Positions 1 through 5,969 of a stretch of DNA of 5,969 nt are shown in pieces. The stretch's first letter is position 1, and every line of letters begins with the position of its first letter. The stretch covers positions 1-5,969 of the forward strand of contig JAFOJB010000006.1 of assembly GCA_017420455.1 (NCBI GenBank), written 5' to 3'. This DNA comes from Blautia sp. Its GTDB lineage: Bacteria; Bacillota; Clostridia; Lachnospirales; Lachnospiraceae. Made by a program: the position numbers and the translations under genes. The notes under the pieces were generated by a model. The model was not told the DNA's origin, did not search any database, and saw nothing but the letters and a program-made list of their open reading frames with translations.

Positions 1-160
1 CCGTCCGCATCTTCCCAATCCATCACCTGTACCATATTCAGCTGCCTGTTTCAGGTTCGTCAAATGTACCACAACTATCTGCTGTTCCGGATCTGTCCGC
101 AGGTGTCATATTCATCTGCCGGTTCCGGATCCGTCCGCATGTATCAGATCTGCCTGCATC
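1..160. repeat. Degenerate repeat region upstream of yifB (gene-free)
   Basis: This stretch has no supportable gene but is not random. GTTCCGGATCYGTCCGCA occurs at 84-101 and again at 122-139 (17 of 18 identical, 38 bases apart), and its tail CCGTCCGCA opens the window at 1-9. CATATTCA followed by a CTGCC-GTT-type segment occurs at 33-55 and 107-128. CTGTTTC-like cores recur and resemble the clean 20-bp unit that starts at 161, so I read this as an older, diverged part of the same array, continuing to the left of the window. A + strand frame is open from base 1 to 387, but its product is a low-complexity Ser/Phe/Tyr/Ile string expected from pyrimidine-rich DNA. A short - strand frame open from 105 to the left edge has no ATG start. 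Confidence 0.6.
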
Positions 161-280
161 ATGTATATCACCTGTTTCGCTTCTATATCATCTGTTTCGC
201 TTCTATATCACCTGTTTCGCTTCTATATCAACTGTTTCGTTTCTATGTCATCTGTTTCGTTTTTATATCATCTGTATCAT
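161..280. repeat. 20-bp tandem repeat array, about six copies
   Basis: Six head-to-tail units of exactly 20 bases start at 161, 181, 201, 221, 241 and 261. The consensus is TTCTATATCAYCTGTTTCGC. Units 2 and 3 differ at one base (position 11, T or C). Unit 4 has A there and ends in T. Unit 5 has a G at position 7 and ends in T. Unit 1 differs at its start and unit 6 at its end. Because 20 is not a multiple of three, the array runs through all frames, and the - strand meets stops in each frame, so it is unlikely to encode a repeat protein. There are no spacers, so it is not CRISPR. It ends 135 bases before the yifB start codon. Such arrays can change copy number by replication slippage; any effect on expression is inference. 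Confidence 0.85.
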
Positions 281-383
281 CTGTACATTATCCTGGTTTT
301 TCATCTTTTTTTCACAGATCTGTTTTTCCGGTTTCTGTATATCTGGTTTCAATCAGGCCCTCTGCAGGGATCACGGCAGAATT
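281..383. other. Pyrimidine-rich leader between repeat array and yifB RBS
   Basis: This T-rich segment contains further decayed copies of the repeat core, such as ATCTGTACAT near 279-288 and TGTATATCTGGTTTC at 336-350. I see no gene. TATATC at 338-343 could serve as a -10 element but has no -35 partner at 16-18 bases, so no promoter is called. The yifB promoter may lie within or before the repeats, or outside the window. Confidence 0.4.
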
Positions 384-406
384 CTGAAGGGAGGGCTGAA
401 GGGAGG
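384..406 (+). promoter_or_regulatory. Duplicated Shine-Dalgarno sequence before yifB
   Basis: The 11-base string CTGAAGGGAGG occurs twice, at 384-394 and 396-406, a 12-base period. The second copy places GGGAGG eight bases before the ATG at 415, close to ideal spacing for a Gram-positive ribosome-binding site. The first copy is 20 bases from that ATG and has no start codon of its own at proper distance, so it looks like a local duplication and possibly a standby ribosome site. An in-frame TGA at 397-399 rules out a start further upstream. Confidence 0.8.
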
Positions 407-414
407 TTTTTTCT

Positions 415-1932
415 ATGTTTGCAAGTGTGTTGACTTCTGCGATTCAGGGAATGGAGGTGATTCCGGTTCAGGTGGAAGCGGATGTGAGCGACAGACTTCC
501 GGTATTTATTATGGTGGGTTATGCTACGGCGCAGGTCAAGGAGGTGCAGGACCGGGTGAGAACTGCCCTGAAGAATAACGGACTGTCTCTTCCTCCGAAG
601 AGGATTACGGTGAACCTGGCCCCGGCGGATATAAGAAAGGAAGGCTCCGGCTTTGATCTGCCGGTGGCAGCCTCCGTACTCTGCGCGGCAGGCGTGATCG
701 ATGCGGCTTCCCTGAGAAATGTGCTGGTAGTCGGGGAGCTGAGTCTGAATGGGGAGATCCAGCCGGTTTCGGGGATCCTGCCGAGAGTCGTGCATGCCAG
801 GGAAACCGGGTGCAGATACTGCATGATCCCTTATGGAAATCTCGAGGAAGGGCTTCTGGTGAAGGATATGAAGGTGATCGGGGTCAGAAATCTTTCGGAA
901 CTGATCTATTACCTTGAAAAACCGGAGGAATTCCGGCTCCCGGATAACAGACTGCCGCAGAACACAGAGAAGACAGCTCCCACGGTCGATTTCTCAGAGA
1001 TCCTGGGACAGCAGGGAGCCCGGAGGGCTGCGGAGATTGCGGTGAGCGGGTTCCATAATCTGCTTTTTTCAGGACCTCCGGGATCCGGGAAGACGATGAT
1101 CGCGAAAAGGATCCCGACGATCATGCCGGAGCTGTCATTTGAGGAAAGTCTGGAGCTGACGAAGATTTACAGCATTGCAGGACTGCTTTCCAGGGAAGAC
1201 CCGCTGATCCGGACCAGACCGTTTCGAAGTCCCCATCATACCAGTTCCCAGGCAGCTCTGGCGGGCGGCGGAAGGATTCCCGGCCCGGGAGAGGTGACTC
1301 TGGCTCACAGAGGCGTGCTTTTCCTGGACGAGATACCGGAGTTCAGAAGGGAGAGCCTGGAGATCCTGCGCCAGCCGCTGGAGGATAAAAGCATATGTAT
1401 TTCCAGGGCAAACGGCAGGTATCGTTTTCCCGCGAATTTCATGCTGGTGGCGGCACAGAACCCGTGTCCCTGCGGATTCTATCCGGATATGTCCCGGTGT
1501 ACCTGCACCAGAGAGCAGATCAGCCGGTATATGGCAAGAGTAAGTCAGCCGCTGCTGGACAGAATCGATCTCTGTGTCAGCATTCCGGCGGTTACGTTTG
1601 AGCAGATGCTTTCCGCAGGGAAAGGAGAGAGCTCTGAAAGTATCCGGAAGAGAGTGGAAAGGACTCAGAAGATCCAGGAGGCGCGTTACAGGGGAGAAAG
1701 CATCTGCTTTAATGCAGAGCTTTCAGGAAGGCAGATCGGGAAATACTGTGTGACCGACGAAGAGGCGAAGGATCTTCTGGAGAAAGCCTTCCGGAAGATC
1801 GAATTCAGCGCCCGGTCTTATCACAAGATCCTGCGGGTAGCCCGGACGATCGCGGATATGGAGGAATGCCGGGAGATCCGGAAGGAACATGTTGCGGAGG
1901 CCCTTACCTACCGGCCGTTTGAAAAACGGTAA
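415..1932 (+). CDS. yifB: YifB/ComM-family magnesium chelatase-like AAA+ ATPase
   Basis: This complete 505-residue protein has the usual length for the YifB/ComM family, hexameric AAA+ motors distantly related to the Mg-chelatase ChlI subunit. Gram-negative ComM drives branch migration of the recombination intermediate during natural transformation; a similar cytoplasmic role is inferred here. The N-terminal part (about 1-165) is the Lon-protease-like S5 fold, including the family-typical PADIRKEGSGFDLPVA near 70-85. The ATPase core has Walker A GPPGSGKT at 220-227 and Walker B LFLDE at 302-306. The family signature NPCPCGFYPDMSRCTC at 349-364 has four cysteines (351, 353, 362, 364), followed by PLLDRIDL at 379-386, which carries the conserved arginine. 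The C-terminal helical domain contains SARSYHKILRVARTIAD. The start is fixed by GGGAGG eight bases upstream and an in-frame stop just before it. dprA follows after 87 bases without a clear terminator, suggesting co-transcription. It is not a true magnesium chelatase: no bacteriochlorophyll or cobalamin genes are nearby. Confidence 0.95.
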   Translation: MFASVLTSAIQGMEVIPVQVEADVSDRLPVFIMVGYATAQVKEVQDRVRTALKNNGLSLPPKRITVNLAPADIRKEGSGFDLPVAASVLCAAGVIDAASLRNVLVVGELSLNGEIQPVSGILPRVVHARETGCRYCMIPYGNLEEGLLVKDMKVIGVRNLSELIYYLEKPEEFRLPDNRLPQNTEKTAPTVDFSEILGQQGARRAAEIAVSGFHNLLFSGPPGSGKTMIAKRIPTIMPELSFEESLELTKIYSIAGLLSREDPLIRTRPFRSPHHTSSQAALAGGGRIPGPGEVTLAHRGVLFLDEIPEFRRESLEILRQPLEDKSICISRANGRYRFPANFMLVAAQNPCPCGFYPDMSRCTCTREQISRYMARVSQPLLDRIDLCVSIPAVTFEQMLSAGKGESSESIRKRVERTQKIQEARYRGESICFNAELSGRQIGKYCVTDEEAKDLLEKAFRKIEFSARSYHKILRVARTIADMEECREIRKEHVAEALTYRPFEKR

Positions 1933-1967
1933 GGAACTGTACAGAAATAACTGCCTCATTCCTGACT

Positions 1968-1997
1968 GCCGGACAGGTTCCGGTCTCACAAACCGGC
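1968..1997. other. Short overlapping inverted repeats between yifB and dprA
   Basis: GCCGG at 1968-1972 pairs with CCGGC at 1993-1997. CCGGA at 1969-1973 can alternatively pair with TCCGG at 1979-1983 around a five-base loop. Neither stem is followed by a T run, so this is not a usable intrinsic terminator. It may be a weak mRNA structure within the yifB-dprA transcript, or chance. Confidence 0.3.
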
Positions 1998-2004
1998 GCA
2001 GCAC

Positions 2005-2027
2005 AGGAGATGCTGATGTATGGAGGA
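2005..2027 (+). promoter_or_regulatory. Two candidate Shine-Dalgarno sites for dprA
   Basis: AGGAG at 2005-2009 lies 10 bases before the ATG at 2020. GGAGGA at 2022-2027 lies 10 bases before a second in-frame ATG at 2038. The second is the stronger match to the anti-Shine-Dalgarno sequence, so translation may begin at 2038, shortening the protein by six residues. An in-frame TGA at 2014-2016 excludes any start before 2020. Confidence 0.55.
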
Positions 2028-2988
2028 AAGAAAAGATATGAATAAAACAGACAAGGAAATGGATATGTATCAGACGCAGAAGAATACGGACGGCAATAAT
2101 AATATAGAAGAAACTCCTTCAGAAATTGTTCTGCTTCACAGGGGCGATGAGGGGTATCCGGAAAGGCTGCTGGCGCTTCCCCATATGCCGGAGGAACTGT
2201 ATCTGCTGGGAAAGCTTCCCAGGGAGGACCTGCCGACGGTGGGGATCGTCGGAGCCAGGGCCTGCAGTGCCTATGGAAGGATCCAGGCATTCCGGTATGC
2301 CAGGGAATTCAGCGAAGCCGGCGTACAGGTGATCAGCGGACTGGCGTCGGGAATCGATTCGGAAGGGCACAAGGGGGCCCTGGACGGACCGACACCTACC
2401 TTTGCGGTCATGGGCTGCGGGGTGGATGTCTGTTATCCGCGTTATAACAGAGGGCTTTATCAGAGAATCCTCCGGCAGGGAGGAGGGATTGTGTCTGAGT
2501 ATACGCCGGGGATGCCCGCGATGCCGCATCATTTTCCACTGCGGAACCGGATCATCAGCGGTCTTTCGGACATTGTGCTTTTGGTGGAGGCCAGGGTGAA
2601 GAGCGGATCCCTGATTACGGCGTCCCATGCAATGGAGCAGGGGAAGAGCGTTTATGCGCTTCCCGGAGCGGTGAATGATCCCCTGAGCAGAGGCTGCCAT
2701 GAACTGATCTTCGACGGAGCAGGAATTGCCTATTGTCCCGAGGTGATCCTTTCGGAGCTGGGTATCCCCGCAGAGAAACAGAAAGAGAAGAGAAAGGAGA
2801 AGAAGCCTCTCCTTACCGGAGAGGAAAAGATACTGTATGACAGGATGGAGGAATGTAAGGTGATGGAGCTTGATCATCTGGTGAATATTACCGGATGGCC
2901 GGTGGAGAAGGTCTGCAGCCTGCTTCTGCAGCTGATTCTGAAGAATGCCGTCATGGAAACCGGCAGGCAGCAATATCTGAAACAATAA
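2020..2988 (+). CDS. dprA: DNA-processing protein DprA (Smf), N-terminally short
   Basis: DprA binds incoming single-stranded DNA in the cytoplasm during transformation, displaces SSB and loads RecA. The 322-residue product contains the full Rossmann-like DprA core: GIVGAR at 75-80, SGLASGID at 106-113, the YPRYN segment near 143-147, FPLRNRII at 172-179, SGSLITA at 195-201 and LPGA at 214-217. A Lys/Glu-rich linker (about 251-263) leads to a C-terminal winged-helix-like domain (about 264-320). Residues 1-36 are polar and low in complexity, and the helical SAM/HhH-like domain that precedes the core in many DprA proteins is absent. An in-frame stop at 2014-2016 shows that no longer N-terminus is encoded in this frame. 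The start could be 2020 or 2038. It probably shares a transcript with yifB. Having both genes is compatible with natural competence but does not prove it, because dprA is widespread in non-transformable bacteria. Confidence 0.95.
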   Translation: MEERKDMNKTDKEMDMYQTQKNTDGNNNIEETPSEIVLLHRGDEGYPERLLALPHMPEELYLLGKLPREDLPTVGIVGARACSAYGRIQAFRYAREFSEAGVQVISGLASGIDSEGHKGALDGPTPTFAVMGCGVDVCYPRYNRGLYQRILRQGGGIVSEYTPGMPAMPHHFPLRNRIISGLSDIVLLVEARVKSGSLITASHAMEQGKSVYALPGAVNDPLSRGCHELIFDGAGIAYCPEVILSELGIPAEKQKEKRKEKKPLLTGEEKILYDRMEECKVMELDHLVNITGWPVEKVCSLLLQLILKNAVMETGRQQYLKQ

Positions 2989-3007
2989 AAGAGGAAAAAC
3001 TTTCTAC

Positions 3008-3036
3008 TTGCGTCCCGGAATTTTTTGCTGTATAGT
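3008..3036 (+). promoter_or_regulatory. Probable sigma-A promoter for topA
   Basis: A -35-like TTGCGT at 3008-3013 and a -10-like TATAGT at 3031-3036 are separated by exactly 17 bases, in the 90-base gap between dprA and topA. Transcription would begin near 3043, leaving a leader of about 36 bases. Four of six bases match the consensus at -35 and five of six at -10. No terminator is visible between dprA and topA, so read-through from upstream is also possible. Confidence 0.55.
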
Positions 3037-3078
3037 ACATTTTGACTGTTTGGCTCTGAAGGGGGTTTAAAAGGAAAT

Positions 3079-5154
3079 ATGGCAAAGAATCTGGTGATCG
3101 TGGAGTCACCTGCGAAAGTAAAAACGATCAAAAAGTTTTTGGGGGCGAATTATGAGGTACTGGCGTCCAACGGCCATGTAAGGGATTTTCCAAAAAGCCA
3201 GTTTGGCATTGACGTGGAGCATGATTACGAACCAAAGTACATTACGATCCGGGGCAAGGGAGAGCTTCTTGCAGGGCTTCGCAAGGCTGCGAAAAAATCG
3301 GAGAAGATCTATCTCGCGACGGACCCTGACCGCGAAGGGGAGGCGATTTCCTGGCATCTTACCCAGGCCCTGAAGGAAGAACCATCCAAAATGCACAGGA
3401 TCACCTTCAATGAGATCACAAAGACCGCGGTAAAAAATTCCATCAGGGAAGCAAGAGACATAGACATGAACCTGGTGGATGCCCAGCAGGCAAGGCGTAT
3501 GCTGGACAGGATGGTGGGATATACGATTAGTCCTCTTTTGTGGGCAAAGGTAAAAAGAGGCCTTTCTGCTGGAAGGGTGCAGTCGGTGGCTCTCCGGATC
3601 ATCTGTGACAGGGAAGAGGAGATCAACGCGTTCATCCCGGAGGAGTACTGGAGCCTGGATGCGGAATTTCTGATAAAGGGAGAAAAAAAGCCGCTGACCG
3701 CAAAGTACCATCCCGCAGATAAGAGTCAGACGATCCGCAGCAGGGAAGAGATGGACGCGGTGCTGAAAGGGCTGGAGGGGAAGGAGTTTTCTATTACGGA
3801 GGTAAAGAAGGGGGAGCGCGTCAAAAACGCGCCGCTGCCCTTTACTACCAGTACCCTGCAGCAGGAAGCTTCAAAGACGCTGAATTTCCCTACGCAGAAA
3901 ACGATGCGGATCGCGCAGCAGCTCTATGAAGGCGTGGATATAAAAGGGAGCGGGACGATCGGCCTGATTTCCTATCTGCGTACGGATTCCACCAGGATCT
4001 CGGAGGAAGCGGACAGCGTGGCAAGAGAATATATTTCGGAGCAGTTTGGAAGCGCCTATGTTTCTCAGGCAGAGAAGACGGTGAAAAACGGCCAGAAGAT
4101 ACAGGACGCCCATGAAGCGATCCGGCCTACGGATATCGCCAGGACGCCGGTCCATGTGAAGGATTCTCTTTCCCGGGATCAGCTGAGGCTGTACCAGCTG
4201 ATCTGGAGAAGGTTCGCCGCCAGCCGTATGGCGCCGGCCAGGTATGAAACCACCACAGTCCGGATCGGGGACGGGCAGGGACAGGCGGAGTTTACGGTAT
4301 CGGCCAGCAAACTGGTCTTTGATGGTTTCCTTTCTGTGTACCAGGACGAGGAGGAAGGCAAAAAGGAAAACCTGATCTCCCAGAATCTTGAAGAGGGGAT
4401 GCCCCTGAAGGTGGGAAAATTCCTGCCGGAACAGCATTTTACCCAGCCGCCTGCGCATTACACGGAGGCTTCGCTGGTAAAGACAATGGAAGAGCTGGGG
4501 ATCGGACGCCCCAGTACCTATGCGCCTACCATTACCACGATCATCAGCAGAAGGTATGTTTCCAGAGAGCAGAAAAATCTGTATGTTACAGAGCTTGGCG
4601 AGGTAGTCAACGGAATCATGAAGCACTCCTTTCCCAGTATTGTGGATGTCAATTTCACGGCAATGATGGAAGGACTGCTGGACTGTGTGGAAGCCGGTAC
4701 GGTGCAGTGGAAGACGGTGGTGCGGAACTTCTATCCGGATCTGAAAAAGGTTGTGGACGAGGCGGAAGCGGAGCTGGAAAAGGTCGAAATCCAGGATGAA
4801 GTTTCGGATGTGGTCTGTGATAACTGCGGCAGGCATATGGTGATCAAATATGGTCCCCATGGAAAATTCCTGGCGTGTCCCGGGTTTCCGGACTGCAGGA
4901 ATACCAAACCGTATTTCGAGAAGATCGGGGTAGCATGTCCCCTCTGCGGCGGGGATGTGGTCCTGAAAAAGACGAAAAAAGGCAGAAAATTCTATGGCTG
5001 CTCCAACAATCCGGAATGCAGCTTCATGTCCTGGCAGAAACCTACGGAAAAGAAGTGTCCTGTCTGTCAGAGCTATCTGATCGAAAAGGGAAATAAGCTG
5101 GTCTGCAGTAAGGAGAACTGCGGCTATGTAGAAAAGAAACAGGAGGAATCCTGA
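3079..5154 (+). CDS. topA: DNA topoisomerase I (type IA)
   Basis: TopA relaxes negatively supercoiled DNA by making a transient single-strand break through a 5'-phosphotyrosine link, offsetting gyrase and limiting R-loops. The 691-residue length is typical of Gram-positive TopA. The TOPRIM domain opens with VIVESPAKVKTI, giving catalytic Glu9, and carries the metal-binding DPDREGE at 82-88 (Asp82, Asp84, Glu86). The active-site segment GLISYLRTDSTRIS places the nucleophile at Tyr299, with Arg301 beside it. HEAIRPTD and GIGRPSTYAPTI are further conserved type IA segments. The C-terminus holds three Cys4 zinc ribbons: Cys580/583/600/606, Cys620/623/641/647 and Cys660/663/676/681, all intact. 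The start is the canonical MAKNLVIVESPAK. AAAAGG ends four bases before the ATG, a close and modest ribosome-binding site, with a G run at 3061-3065 further upstream. A terminator follows the stop by 56 bases. Confidence 0.98.
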   Translation: MAKNLVIVESPAKVKTIKKFLGANYEVLASNGHVRDFPKSQFGIDVEHDYEPKYITIRGKGELLAGLRKAAKKSEKIYLATDPDREGEAISWHLTQALKEEPSKMHRITFNEITKTAVKNSIREARDIDMNLVDAQQARRMLDRMVGYTISPLLWAKVKRGLSAGRVQSVALRIICDREEEINAFIPEEYWSLDAEFLIKGEKKPLTAKYHPADKSQTIRSREEMDAVLKGLEGKEFSITEVKKGERVKNAPLPFTTSTLQQEASKTLNFPTQKTMRIAQQLYEGVDIKGSGTIGLISYLRTDSTRISEEADSVAREYISEQFGSAYVSQAEKTVKNGQKIQDAHEAIRPTDIARTPVHVKDSLSRDQLRLYQLIWRRFAASRMAPARYETTTVRIGDGQGQAEFTVSASKLVFDGFLSVYQDEEEGKKENLISQNLEEGMPLKVGKFLPEQHFTQPPAHYTEASLVKTMEELGIGRPSTYAPTITTIISRRYVSREQKNLYVTELGEVVNGIMKHSFPSIVDVNFTAMMEGLLDCVEAGTVQWKTVVRNFYPDLKKVVDEAEAELEKVEIQDEVSDVVCDNCGRHMVIKYGPHGKFLACPGFPDCRNTKPYFEKIGVACPLCGGDVVLKKTKKGRKFYGCSNNPECSFMSWQKPTEKKCPVCQSYLIEKGNKLVCSKENCGYVEKKQEES

Positions 5155-5210
5155 AATAGTCAGAGTTCACGGACTCACCTCCGGAGACTGTAGCCTGAAA
5201 AAGTATTTTG

Positions 5211-5270
5211 AAAAGGACTGCCATAAGACATGTTTTGTATAATTATTAAGACATGAAGGCAGTCTTTTTT
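5211..5270 (+). terminator. Intrinsic terminator after topA
   Basis: GACTGCC at 5216-5222 pairs perfectly with GGCAGTC at 5258-5264, followed directly by six T residues (5265-5270). Inside this stem a second helix forms between CATGTTTT (5229-5236) and AAGACATG (5248-5255), with one G-U pair, around an AT-rich loop. The A run at 5211-5214 can pair with the T tract, so weak bidirectional action is possible. It separates topA from codY. Confidence 0.88.
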
Positions 5271-5338
5271 AATTACGCGGGATAAAACGTTTCTGGATTA
5301 CTAAAATGCATAATATTGCGAAAAAACTCAAAAACTGC

Positions 5339-5367
5339 TTGAAAAGAGATCAGAAAACGTGTAAACT
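5339..5367 (+). promoter_or_regulatory. Probable sigma-A promoter for codY
   Basis: TTGAAA at 5339-5344 (five of six consensus bases) and TAAACT at 5362-5367 are separated by 17 bases. Transcription would start near 5374, giving a leader of about 40 bases before the codY ATG. The position after the topA terminator supports an independent codY transcript. The spacer holds a partial resemblance to the CodY-binding motif at 5345-5359 (about 9 of 15 bases), too weak to call an operator. Confidence 0.65.
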
Positions 5368-5412
5368 GAAAGTGTGTTTTATTTAGCAAGACTCTGAAGA
5401 AAGGAGGATAAG

Positions 5413-5969
5413 ATGAGCGTTCAACTGTTGGATAAGACAAGAAAGATTAACAAGCTGCTGCATAACAGTAGTTCCAGCAAGGTAGTTTTTAACGACATCT
5501 GTCAGGTGCTTGTAGAGACCTTGAGCTCCAATATTCTTGTACTCAGCAAAAAAGGGAAAATTCTCGGCGTCGGGCTTTGCCAGGGCGTGGAGGAGATCCA
5601 TGAGCTGATAGATGATAAAGTTGGGAGTCATGTAGATAATCTTCTGAATGAAAGGTTTTTAGGAGTACTTTCTACAAAAGAGAATGTCAATCTGCAGACA
5701 CTGGGTTTTGAACAGGTTTCCAATGACTATCAGGGAATTATTAATCCGATTGATATTGCGGGAGAGCGTCTCGGCACCGTATTTATGTACCGGAATGGGA
5801 AGCCATACGATATTGAAGATATCATTGTCAGTGAGTATGGAACTACGGTGGTTGGCCTTGAGATGATGCGAGCGGTACATGAGGAAAACGCGGAGGAAGA
5901 CCGCAAGCAGCAGGTTGTGAAATCGGCTTTTAACACATTGTCTTTCTCTGAGCTGGAGGCGATCATCCA
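5413..5969 (+). CDS. codY: CodY, GTP/branched-chain amino acid-responsive global regulator (partial, 3' end outside window)
   Basis: CodY is a cytoplasmic repressor/activator that binds DNA when GTP and isoleucine, leucine or valine are abundant, controlling amino acid synthesis, transport, competence and often virulence in Firmicutes. The 185 codons present cover the N-terminal GAF-like sensor domain and the linker helix. Family hallmarks are LLDKTRKINKLL at 5-16, SNILVLSKKGKILG at 39-52, AGERLGT at 116-122, SEYGTTVVGLEM at 140-151 and LSFSELEAI at 176-184. The winged helix-turn-helix DNA-binding domain lies beyond the window edge, so the gene cannot be judged intact. AAGGAGG at 5401-5407 is five bases before the ATG. 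Residues about 57-98 differ clearly from the well-known Bacillus CodY: the RQFP-containing loop that contacts branched-chain amino acids there is not recognisable, and ERFLGVLSTKENVNLQTLGF stands in that region. I infer a clostridial version of the sensor domain rather than a defect. Codon choice looks more AT-rich than in topA. Confidence 0.95.
   Translation, partial: MSVQLLDKTRKINKLLHNSSSSKVVFNDICQVLVETLSSNILVLSKKGKILGVGLCQGVEEIHELIDDKVGSHVDNLLNERFLGVLSTKENVNLQTLGFEQVSNDYQGIINPIDIAGERLGTVFMYRNGKPYDIEDIIVSEYGTTVVGLEMMRAVHEENAEEDRKQQVVKSAFNTLSFSELEAII

Noticed and set aside
1..105. Possible - strand gene fragment entering from the left edge (35 open codons)
   Set aside because: No ATG start, no recognisable ribosome-binding site, no recognised family, and it lies within the degenerate repeats.
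161..280. CRISPR array
   Set aside because: Units are directly adjacent with no unique spacers, and the 20-base unit is shorter than normal CRISPR repeats.
311..343. Candidate yifB promoter (TTCACA ... TATATC)
   Set aside because: The spacer is 21 bases and the -35 match is poor.
377..386. Perfect palindrome CAGAATTCTG near the yifB RBS
   Set aside because: Ten-base palindromes are expected several times in a window of this size, and no known operator is matched.
1..387. Long + strand open frame through the repeat region
   Set aside because: The product is low-complexity and Ser/Phe/Tyr/Ile rich, it has no ribosome-binding site at its ATG (64), and pyrimidine-rich DNA seldom contains stop codons. 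The 20-bp unit also breaks any coding periodicity.
2119..2985. 288-codon open frame antisense to dprA
   Set aside because: It lies wholly within dprA, whose motifs are unambiguous, and its product resembles no family I recognise. It is a codon-bias shadow.
3871..4860. 329-codon open frame antisense to topA
   Set aside because: Same reasoning: it is fully covered by conserved TopA sequence, and the His/Arg/Leu-rich product is typical of a reverse-strand shadow.
5159..5195. Possible structured RNA or small hairpin just after topA (CTCCGGAG core)
   Set aside because: Only an eight-base palindrome with no stable extended stem and no riboswitch or T-box signature.

Overview
The window is a stretch of ordinary low-GC Gram-positive (Firmicutes) chromosome, most likely from a Clostridia member of the Lachnospiraceae type. 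The basis is the gene order yifB(comM)-dprA-topA-codY, all on the + strand, strong Shine-Dalgarno sites, sigma-A-like promoters, and a CodY, which is a Firmicutes-specific regulator. The coding DNA looks roughly half G+C, so it is not an AT-rich Clostridium sensu stricto. Family-level placement is inference.

Layout. Bases 1-414 hold no convincing gene. They carry a pyrimidine-rich 20-bp tandem repeat (clean at 161-280) flanked by older, degenerate relatives of the same unit, ending at a duplicated Shine-Dalgarno sequence. A complete YifB/ComM-family AAA+ ATPase follows (415-1932). After 87 bases comes a complete but N-terminally short DprA (2020-2988). A 90-base gap with a good promoter precedes a full-length type IA DNA topoisomerase I (3079-5154) with three C-terminal Cys4 zinc ribbons. 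A 258-base gap then holds a strong intrinsic terminator and a separate promoter for codY, whose first 185 codons are present (5413 to the window end). The DNA-binding domain of CodY lies outside the window.

How the genes fit together. YifB/ComM and DprA both act on incoming single-stranded DNA in natural transformation: DprA protects it and loads RecA, and ComM drives branch migration. TopA relaxes negative supercoils. The first two probably share a transcript. topA has its own promoter and may also be read through from dprA, since I see no terminator between them. The terminator after topA isolates codY, the GTP/branched-chain amino acid sensor, as its own transcription unit.

I did not find a convincing undescribed multi-gene system here. 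The items most worth a second look are the 20-bp repeat array upstream of yifB, the tandem ribosome-binding sites that follow it, and the DprA that lacks the usual N-terminal helical domain.
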